Of a stretch of DNA of 14,378 bases, positions 7,613 to 13,176 are shown piece by piece. The notes below the pieces were generated by a model. It did no database searches, had not been told where the DNA came from, and saw only the letters and a program-made list of their open reading frames with translations. The first letter of the stretch is position 1. Every line of letters begins with the position of its first letter. This DNA is from Caryophanales bacterium (GTDB taxonomy: Bacteria > Bacillota_I > Bacilli_A > RFN20 > CAG-826): the NCBI GenBank assembly GCA_016280685.1, contig JAEEHE010000099.1, forward strand, positions 1 to 14,378, written 5' to 3'. Both the position numbers and the translations under genes were made by a program.

Positions 7613-7900
7613 ATGGCAAGTTCAAAAGATTATTTGGAATATGTTCTCGATTTATTAAGGGAAGTTCATGGCATCACTTATAAAAAGATGATGGGCGAAT
7701 ATATGTTATATAAAGACGATATTCTTTTTGGTGGAGTCTATGACAATAGATTTCTTATAAAGAAGACTAAGTCTTTAGAGAATAGTGGACTTAAAGAGCA
7801 AATCCCATATCCTTCCGCTAAAGCGATGCTATTAGTTGATAGTGAAGATCCTGATGAGATAAAAGGACTAATAGCGTTAGTGATTAATGATTTAAAATAA
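7613..7900 (+). CDS. TfoX N-terminal domain family protein
   Basis: 95 residues from the chosen start, matching a stand-alone TfoX N-terminal domain (PF04993). It begins MASSKDYLEYVLDLL, a typical opening for the family, then KKMMGEYMLY (24-33), GGVYDNRFLIK and PYPSAKAMLLVD. TfoX/Sxy in proteobacteria is a competence co-regulator; these short Gram-positive homologues have no settled function, so none is assigned. An in-frame ATG 18 bases upstream lies inside the TATAAT and would add six residues foreign to the family, so I start at 7613; AAAGAGATAG is a weak ribosome-binding candidate. The gene is A/T-richer (near 30% GC in the lines I counted) than polC or the ATPase (near 40%). The GNAT gene follows seven bases after the stop and is probably co-transcribed. 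Confidence 0.85.
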   Translation: MASSKDYLEYVLDLLREVHGITYKKMMGEYMLYKDDILFGGVYDNRFLIKKTKSLENSGLKEQIPYPSAKAMLLVDSEDPDEIKGLIALVINDLK

Positions 7901-7907
7901 AAATAGT

Positions 7908-8414
7908 ATGAAGATTCCATTAGAAACTGAAAGATTAATTATTGATAGATTAAAAGAAGATGATAAGGTTAATTATTTCAACAATATTTCTCACGACAAA
8001 AAGGTTTTAGAAACTTTTATATGTGGATATCAAGAAACTTTGGATGATTTTGATTTCTCAAAATATTTAAATAAAGATAGTATCTTCGCTATTAGATTAA
8101 AAGATAGTGGAAGACTTATCGGTATCTTAACTAAATATTTAGTAAATGGTAAAGAGATTGAAATTGGTTATGGTATCGGCTCTATTTATTGGAATAAAGG
8201 TTATACCACTGAAGCGGTAAAAGTATTTATCAAATATCTATTTGAAGAAGAAAATTTTGAAACCGTCTTCGCTTCTTGTTTCACTAATAATCCATCTTCA
8301 AAAAGAGTGATGGAAAAAGTCGGTATGAAATATTCTCACACCAATCTCAACGAAATGGAATATTTAGGGATAAGTCGAGATTTAATTTATTATAGAATTG
8401 ATAAACAAAAATAA
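7908..8414 (+). CDS. GNAT family N-acetyltransferase (RimJ/RimL type)
   Basis: 168 residues, the usual length for a single GNAT domain that transfers acetyl from acetyl-CoA to an amine. It starts with the RimJ/RimL-like IPLETERLIIDRLKEDD. The acetyl-CoA loop is YWNKGYTTEAV (94-104), a variant of the usual R/QxxGxG/A, and the C-terminal NPSSKRVMEKVGM (128-140) is the typical region facing CoA. The acceptor, whether ribosomal protein, drug or small molecule, cannot be judged. There is no Shine-Dalgarno before the ATG; expression probably depends on coupling with the TfoX-like gene seven bases upstream. Base composition is lower in GC (about 20-37% in the lines counted) than in most of the window. 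The stop codon touches a terminator shared with the convergent DUF349 gene. Confidence 0.92.
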   Translation: MKIPLETERLIIDRLKEDDKVNYFNNISHDKKVLETFICGYQETLDDFDFSKYLNKDSIFAIRLKDSGRLIGILTKYLVNGKEIEIGYGIGSIYWNKGYTTEAVKVFIKYLFEEENFETVFASCFTNNPSSKRVMEKVGMKYSHTNLNEMEYLGISRDLIYYRIDKQK

Positions 8415-8441
8415 AAGGACCAAAAGGTCCTTTATTTTTTT
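8414..8441. terminator. Bidirectional terminator between convergent genes
   Basis: AAAGGACC (8414-8421) and GGTCCTTT (8426-8433) form a perfect 8-bp stem with an AAAA loop. T runs follow on the plus strand, and A runs precede it, giving T runs on the minus strand, so it can stop both the GNAT and the DUF349 transcripts. Confidence 0.88.
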
Positions 8442-9325
8442 TAGTCTTTATAGAACTTCATCTCATCAAAGTATTTTTTGATGATTTCATTAAACCTTTG
8501 ATATAAGTCATCATCTTTTTCTTTGCCAGCAAATCCGATGGCTTTGAATTCATTTCTTAAGTTTTTAACTTTTTCGACTTCTTCATCGGTGAATTCAGAA
8601 TTAGCGAGGAGTAGACGTGCAGTTTTGATGAGCTCTTCTTTTTTCTCCGCTCTTTCGACGAAGACTTTTTGCATCTCTGCGTAGTGTTCTTTTTTCTTCT
8701 CTTGGAATTCATCCATCACTTTTGTGAAATCTTTCCAGAGATAGTCGTCACCTTTTCCAGAATAGCCAACTTCTTTCCATTCTTTTCTTAAAGCGTCCAT
8801 CTGCTGATTGGCTTCTCTGACGTTTTCGTTTTCGATAACTTTCTTCGCTCTTTCGATGATGTCTTCTTTTTTCGCTCTCTTTTCCGCATTAGATTTATCT
8901 AATTCTTCGAAGAATAATCTTTTCTTTTCGTAGAATTCATCTTTGACCGCTCTAAATTCTTCCCAGAGTTCATCATCGATTTCTTTCTTGGAAGATCTAC
9001 CGGCTTTGCGGAATTCCTGGTTTAATCTATCCATCTCGCGACTAGCAGCGATAATCTCTTTCTTTTCTAATAATTTTCTCGCTTCAGCGATAATCTTTTT
9101 CTTCTCTTCTTGAGCAGAGGAATTTAATCTTGGATCTTTCTTTGCTAATTCGTTGAAGACTTTGATAACTTTCTCGGTTTCTTCTGCTTCGGAATAAGTT
9201 TCATCTTCTCTTTGAGAGAGATATCTAAATTCTCTTCTAAGGAGTTGTAAATCCGCTTCTCTATTTTCTAAATTTTCTTCTTTGAGAAGCTCGTTTGCTA
9301 AATCAATAAATTCTTTTTTTGTCAT
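8441..9325 (-). CDS. DUF349 repeat protein
   Basis: 294 residues, highly charged and almost wholly alpha-helical, with no signal or membrane segment. Three DUF349-type repeats are visible at about 73-148, 149-225 and 226-294. Each has a helix, the turn signature W/F-K-x-x-G, a short loop, then LW/LY-x-x-F and a charged helix (compare WKEVGYSGKGDDYLWKDF near 183-200 with FRKAGRSSKKEIDDELWEEF near 105-124). A degenerate fourth copy may occupy the first 70 residues. The family's biochemical role is not settled, so I give none. On the minus strand, AGGA stands eight bases before the ATG, and a TACAAT -10 lies further upstream, so it forms its own transcription unit, diverging from mntP. It stops at the bidirectional terminator. 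Confidence 0.9.
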   Translation of the reverse strand: MTKKEFIDLANELLKEENLENREADLQLLRREFRYLSQREDETYSEAEETEKVIKVFNELAKKDPRLNSSAQEEKKKIIAEARKLLEKKEIIAASREMDRLNQEFRKAGRSSKKEIDDELWEEFRAVKDEFYEKKRLFFEELDKSNAEKRAKKEDIIERAKKVIENENVREANQQMDALRKEWKEVGYSGKGDDYLWKDFTKVMDEFQEKKKEHYAEMQKVFVERAEKKEELIKTARLLLANSEFTDEEVEKVKNLRNEFKAIGFAGKEKDDDLYQRFNEIIKKYFDEMKFYKD

Positions 9326-9349
9326 AATGTATTCCTGATTTCAACCTAT

Positions 9350-9378
9350 ATTGTAAATGACATTTTTATAAATATAAA
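9350..9378 (-). promoter_or_regulatory. Promoter of the DUF349 gene
   Basis: On the minus strand, TTTATA (plus 9373-9378), a 17-base spacer and TACAAT (plus 9350-9355) precede the ATG by about 24 bases, leaving a short leader with an AGGA ribosome-binding site. The -35 lies inside the inverted repeat at 9372-9399. Confidence 0.5.
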
Positions 9379-9399
9379 GTGACGATTAAATCTTTATAT
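9372..9399. repeat. Perfect inverted repeat, candidate operator
   Basis: ATATAAAG (9372-9379) and CTTTATAT (9392-9399) are exact reverse complements separated by 12 bases, so half-site centres are 20 bp apart, about two helical turns. The repeat lies between the divergent DUF349 and mntP genes and touches both predicted -35 boxes. No T run follows, so it is not a terminator. Its regulator is unknown. Confidence 0.45.
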
Positions 9400-9426
9400 G
9401 GACTTTAGCGTGTTTTTGCTTATGAT
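9399..9426 (+). promoter_or_regulatory. Promoter of mntP
   Basis: TGGACT (9399-9404), 16-base spacer, TATGAT (9421-9426). The -10 ends only six bases before the mntP ATG, so transcription should begin at or next to the start codon. No yybP-ykoY motif is present in this gap. Confidence 0.6.
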
Positions 9427-9432
9427 ATTTTT

Positions 9433-10068
9433 ATGACCTTAGTGATTTTGATACAAATATTCTTATTAGGTATCGGATTATCCGCGGATGCATTTTCTGT
9501 CGCTTTAACGGATGGTTTAACTTATAGCGATATCAGCAAAAAGAAATCTTTCTTTATCGCTGGAACATTCGGCTTTATGCAAGCTTTAATGCCTTTGATC
9601 GGTTTTTGGCTTGTGGAAATAATTGAGATTATCGCTGGTCAAGTAGTGGGCGAACAGGCCGGGGTCATCGCTAGTAAAGTAGTGGTGTGGGTGGCATTTG
9701 GCCTCCTCTTGCTTATCGGTGGTAAGATGTTGATCGAATCCATCTTAGAAATAAGAAAGCCACAAGAAGAGAAGAAACAAAAGTTATTTTCTTTCAAAGA
9801 AGTAATCTTCATGGGTTTTGCTACCGCAATCGATGCATTAGCAGCTGGTGTAGCAATGCACGCTGACCTATCGACAACAACGACAGTGTGGTTACATGTT
9901 TCAATTATTTTAGTTTTAACTTTTTCTTTATCTTTAGTGGGCTTATTCCTTGGGAAACAAATTACCAAATTATTAAAAGGCAAATACGAAATTGCTGGTA
10001 TAATCGGAGGAATTATCCTTATCCTTTTAGCGGTTTGGGTGGTCTTAAGCCACTATATGGGATGGTAA
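9433..10068 (+). CDS. mntP: Manganese efflux pump MntP
   Basis: 211 residues with about six membrane helices, as for the MntP (DUF204/YebN) family, which exports excess Mn2+. The family's duplicated architecture is clear: each half has a membrane aspartate motif, LSADAFSVAL (Asp19) and TAIDALAAGVA (Asp134), separated by a charged cytoplasmic loop (about 105-120, KPQEEKKQK). No Shine-Dalgarno is seen before the ATG, and the -10 box is six bases away, so the message is probably leaderless. Unlike many mntP genes it has no manganese riboswitch of its own in the 107 bases upstream; a perfect inverted repeat there may bind a repressor. The next gene is a P-type cation ATPase with a manganese riboswitch, forming a manganese-export pair. 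Confidence 0.95.
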   Translation: MTLVILIQIFLLGIGLSADAFSVALTDGLTYSDISKKKSFFIAGTFGFMQALMPLIGFWLVEIIEIIAGQVVGEQAGVIASKVVVWVAFGLLLLIGGKMLIESILEIRKPQEEKKQKLFSFKEVIFMGFATAIDALAAGVAMHADLSTTTTVWLHVSIILVLTFSLSLVGLFLGKQITKLLKGKYEIAGIIGGIILILLAVWVVLSHYMGW

Positions 10069-10096
10069 TATTATTAACTAACGATATAAAAATAAG

Positions 10097-10126
10097 ACTT
10101 CGATTAAAAATAGTCGAAGTTTTTTC
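10097..10126 (+). terminator. Rho-independent terminator of mntP
   Basis: ACTTCGA (10097-10103) and TCGAAGT (10114-10120) form a stem followed by TTTTT. Flanking AATAAG and CTTATT can extend the stem. It separates mntP from the riboswitch-controlled ATPase, whose predicted -35 begins about four bases later. Confidence 0.85.
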
Positions 10127-10129
10127 TTA

Positions 10130-10158
10130 TTTATAAAAGCAAGAATATTTAATATAAT
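10130..10158 (+). promoter_or_regulatory. Promoter of the riboswitch-ATPase transcript
   Basis: TTTATA (10130-10135), 17-base spacer, TATAAT (10153-10158). Predicted transcription start is near 10165, a few bases before riboswitch helix P1. Confidence 0.65.
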
Positions 10159-10170
10159 ATTAAAGACTTT

Positions 10171-10253
10171 GTAAACGGGAGTAGCTAAGTCATAGATTCG
10201 TCAGCACGATATAATATCCGGACTATGACCATGAAAATGCGCGAGACGTTAAC
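10171..10253 (+). ncRNA. yybP-ykoY manganese riboswitch aptamer
   Basis: The segment has the paired signatures of this class: GGGAGTAGC (10177-10185) and GCGCGAGAC (10239-10247). They are closed by P1, GTAAACG (10171-10177) with CGTTAAC (10247-10253), which has one A-A mismatch. A 7-bp internal helix GTCATAG/CTATGAC (10189-10195, 10223-10229) encloses the second conserved region with TCAGCACGA and CCGG. The class senses Mn2+ and typically switches on exporters. It lies 19 bases before a P-type ATPase start codon. Confidence 0.88.
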
Positions 10254-10268
10254 TTCATGAAGGAGTTA
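10250..10268 (+). promoter_or_regulatory. Shine-Dalgarno-sequestering hairpin of the riboswitch
   Basis: TAACTTC (10250-10256) pairs with GGAGTTA (10262-10268) around the loop ATGAA, with one G-T pair. The 3' arm contains the Shine-Dalgarno of the ATPase gene (AAGGAG, 10260-10265). The first four bases of the 5' arm are also the 3' end of riboswitch P1, so the two structures exclude each other. Mn2+-bound P1 should expose the ribosome-binding site. Confidence 0.65.
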
Positions 10269-10272
10269 TTTT

Positions 10273-13095
10273 ATGTACGAAACGAAAAGTGCTCAAGAAA
10301 CCCTTAACGAACTAAGGGTCGACCCCAAACACGGCTTAAGTGAACAAGAAGCAAGCGACCGTATCAAAGAATACGGATTAAACAAATTAGCGGAGAAGAA
10401 AAAGAAACCATTAATCTTGGTCTTTTTATCTAATTTCAATGATCCGATGATCTTTATTCTTATCGCTGCTGCAATTCTATCTTTAGCCATTGTCTTCTTT
10501 AACGCTGGGCAAACCGCTGCTAAAGAAAACATTTCCTTTGGTCAAGCTTTCGAATTCTCTGAATTAGCAGACCCCATCATCATCATGGGTGTTTGTATTC
10601 TCAATGCAGTGATTTCTACTGTCCAAGAAAGCAAGGCTGAGAAATCATTAGAAGCTCTTAAGAGAATGTCTTCTCCCACATGTATCGTGAGAAGAGATGA
10701 TAAACTCGTCGAATTAAAAGCGGAAGAATTAGTCCCTGGTGATATCGTTATCTTAGAAGAAGGAAGAACTGTTCCTGCTGATTTAAGATTAATCGAATCC
10801 ATTAACTTAAAAACCGATGAATCTTCTTTAACTGGTGAATCCTTGCCAGTTGAAAAAGATGCGAATATCGTCTTCACTGATGAAGTCGGTGTCGGTGACA
10901 AAGTTAATATGGCTTATATGTCTACACCAGTAGTCTATGGTCGTGGTGAAGGTGTTGTCGTCTTAACTGGTATGAAAACTGAAACCGGTAAGATCGCTAA
11001 ATTATTATCCGAAAGTGAAGATGATGCCACTCCATTGCAAAAACAATTAGCCAAATTATCAAAATTCTTAGGTATTTTAACCATCGCTATCGTGGTCTTA
11101 TTATTTGGTGTACAAATGATTGACTTAGCGAGAAGCAATGGTGGAACATCCGGTTGGTTAGATGGTATTATCACTAACTTCATGTTCTCCATCTCTTTAG
11201 CGGTTGCTGCTGTTCCAGAAGGTCTACCAGCGGTTGTTACCATCGTTTTAGCTTTAGGTGTGCAAAAGATGGTCAAGGCTAATACTATTGTGAGAAAATT
11301 ACCTTCTGTGGAAACATTAGGTGCGGTTTCTGTGGTTTGCTCTGATAAAACCGGTACTTTAACGCAAAATAAAATGACCGTTGTTCGCGTTTATATGAAT
11401 GAACAAATGGTTAGCGAAGAGAATATTGTTAATGACGAATATAAATTATTAGCGAATGGCTTATCCCTTTGTAGCAACGCCACAGTGGATGAAGGCTTAT
11501 ATGGTGATCCCACGGAAATCGCTCTCGTGGAATATTCTAATAAATTAGGTGACCATAAAGCGGATTTAGAGCTTACTTATCCTCGTGTTGATGAATATCC
11601 ATTTGATTCTGTGAGAAAGATGATGTCCACACAACACGCTTATAAAGGTGAAAAGATTACCTTTACTAAGGGTGCGATTGATTCTATCTTAAAACTCGCC
11701 ACACAAATATTAATCAACGGTAAAGTGAGACCTATCACTAACAAAGATAAAGAAAATATTATGGCAGCTTCTGATGCGATGGCAGTGGATGCCCTTCGTG
11801 TTTTAGGTTTAGCCTATTCCAACAATAAAGAATTAAAAGAAGAAAACCTTATCTTTGTTGGTTTAGTGGGTATGATTGACCCACCAAGACCAGAAGCTAA
11901 GAACGCTGTTTCTATCTTTAAACAAGCTGGTATTACCACAATTATGATTACCGGCGACCATAAAACAACTGCTTTAGCTATCGCCAAAGAATTAGGTATC
12001 ACCGATGAAAATGGTGAAGCTCTTTCCGGTGATGAAATCGATGCTTTGACACCAGAGCAATTACAAGAAAAAGTGAAAACCGTCCATGTTTTCGCTCGTG
12101 TTTCTCCAGAAAATAAAGTGCAAATCGTGACCGCAATTAGAGCGAATGGTAATATCGCTGCTATGACTGGTGATGGCGTGAATGATGCTCCATCATTAAA
12201 GAACGCTGATATCGGTATCGCTATGGGTATTACCGGAACCGATGTCGCTAAAGGTGCTGCCGATATGGTCTTGACCGATGATAATTTCGCTTCTATTGAA
12301 AAAGCCGTCGAAGAAGGTCGTGGTATTTATGCCAATATCAAGAAGACTGTCTTATTCTTATTAAGTACAAATATCGCTGAAGTTTTAGCGATGTTTATCA
12401 TTGTTGTCATGTCCTTATTCATGTCGACCGGCAACTTACCAACTCCATTATTAGCGATCCATATACTTTGGGTTAACTTAATTACCGACTCCTTACCAGC
12501 CGTGGCTTTAGGTGCGGATAATAAAGAAAAAGGTATTATGGATGAAAAACCGAGAAATCCGAAAGAATCCTTATTCTCTCGTGGTGGTTATTGGATTACC
12601 TTTGGTTATGGTTTAGTGATTACTATCACAACCATCTTCGCTTTCTTTATGATTCCTCTATTTGAAAGTGATGCGAAGAACTTTATGGAAGCCGCTAATA
12701 TTTTGATTAAAGGATTTGAAGCTTCCCAAAATGGTGATAACATCGCAGAAGTCGCCATTTTAGCACAGAGCCAAACTGCGGCCTTCTGTGTCCTAGGTAT
12801 ATCTGAATTATTCCATATGCTCGGCATGACTTCTTTAAGAAAATCATTCGTTCATAACTTCTGGAGCAAGAACTGGTTATTATGGTTAAGCTTTGCTTTA
12901 GGTATTGGTTTACAAATCGCTGTCGTAGAGATTCCTGGCATCAATTCCTTCTTCAAATGTTATCCATTAGATATCGCTCACTGGGGCATTATTATCGCTT
13001 TATCAGCCGTTCCGTTAGTGATTCATGAAATCGTTGCTTTAATCTTATTTATTATTAAAAGAGTGAGAAATAAGAAGAGAGCAAAAGTAGCGTAG
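10273..13095 (+). CDS. P-type (type II) cation-transporting ATPase, probable Mn2+ exporter
   Basis: 940 residues, full length for the SERCA/PMR1-like PII ATPases that pump Ca2+ or Mn2+ out of the cytoplasm. Domains in order are the N-terminal cation-ATPase domain (1-70), the actuator with TGES (187-190), M4 PEGLP (315-319), the phosphorylation motif DKTGT (Asp358), a nucleotide-binding domain, TGDGVND (632-638), and M5-M10. Ion ligands match SERCA: Glu316 (M4), Asn700 and Glu703 (M5), Asn735, Thr738 and Asp739 (M6), and Glu845 (M8). Sequence alone would say calcium. The manganese riboswitch in its leader and mntP upstream point to Mn2+ export, perhaps with Ca2+ as well. The Shine-Dalgarno (GAAGGAG, seven bases before ATG) is strong but can be hidden in a hairpin. 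It ends with tandem TAG TAG. I see no clear terminator in the 81 bases after it. Confidence 0.95.
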   Translation: MYETKSAQETLNELRVDPKHGLSEQEASDRIKEYGLNKLAEKKKKPLILVFLSNFNDPMIFILIAAAILSLAIVFFNAGQTAAKENISFGQAFEFSELADPIIIMGVCILNAVISTVQESKAEKSLEALKRMSSPTCIVRRDDKLVELKAEELVPGDIVILEEGRTVPADLRLIESINLKTDESSLTGESLPVEKDANIVFTDEVGVGDKVNMAYMSTPVVYGRGEGVVVLTGMKTETGKIAKLLSESEDDATPLQKQLAKLSKFLGILTIAIVVLLFGVQMIDLARSNGGTSGWLDGIITNFMFSISLAVAAVPEGLPAVVTIVLALGVQKMVKANTIVRKLPSVETLGAVSVVCSDKTGTLTQNKMTVVRVYMNEQMVSEENIVNDEYKLLANGLSLCSNATVDEGLYGDPTEIALVEYSNKLGDHKADLELTYPRVDEYPFDSVRKMMSTQHAYKGEKITFTKGAIDSILKLATQILINGKVRPITNKDKENIMAASDAMAVDALRVLGLAYSNNKELKEENLIFVGLVGMIDPPRPEAKNAVSIFKQAGITTIMITGDHKTTALAIAKELGITDENGEALSGDEIDALTPEQLQEKVKTVHVFARVSPENKVQIVTAIRANGNIAAMTGDGVNDAPSLKNADIGIAMGITGTDVAKGAADMVLTDDNFASIEKAVEEGRGIYANIKKTVLFLLSTNIAEVLAMFIIVVMSLFMSTGNLPTPLLAIHILWVNLITDSLPAVALGADNKEKGIMDEKPRNPKESLFSRGGYWITFGYGLVITITTIFAFFMIPLFESDAKNFMEAANILIKGFEASQNGDNIAEVAILAQSQTAAFCVLGISELFHMLGMTSLRKSFVHNFWSKNWLLWLSFALGIGLQIAVVEIPGINSFFKCYPLDIAHWGIIIALSAVPLVIHEIVALILFIIKRVRNKKRAKVA

Positions 13096-13163
13096 TAGAA
13101 TTCATTTCTCAATTAGTAGAGTTTAAAAAATATCATTCTATTCCTCTTTATTTACCTATCTTT

Positions 13164-13169
13164 TATAAT
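13164..13169 (+). promoter_or_regulatory. -10 box of the FAD oxidoreductase gene
   Basis: A consensus TATAAT ends seven bases before the ATG at 13177, with no convincing -35 at 16-18 bases and no strong Shine-Dalgarno (only TAGAG). The geometry predicts a transcript starting at or next to the start codon. Confidence 0.5.
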
Positions 13170-13176
13170 TTAGAGC

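Noticed and set aside
7521..8440. Attachment-site duplication of the tRNA-Leu(CAA) 3' end flanking the A/T-rich gene pair
   Set aside because: No second copy of the tRNA T-arm or acceptor sequence occurs downstream, and no integrase gene is present.
9326..9432. A second yybP-ykoY riboswitch upstream of mntP
   Set aside because: The GGAGTAGC and GCGCGAGAC signatures are absent and the promoter lies too close to the ATG to leave a leader.
9888..10136. 82-residue plus-strand frame overlapping the end of mntP
   Set aside because: It lies in another frame of a clear MntP coding region and runs through the terminator; its product resembles no family.
10257..10307. Short out-of-frame reading frame starting inside the riboswitch hairpin loop (ATG at 10257)
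   Set aside because: It is only about 16 codons, has no ribosome-binding site of its own, and its ATG falls in the loop that links the two arms of the sequestering hairpin.
10293..12827. Several minus-strand frames of 60-120 residues opposite the ATPase gene
   Set aside because: They are antisense shadows of a strongly conserved gene, with no promoters, ribosome sites or recognisable domains.
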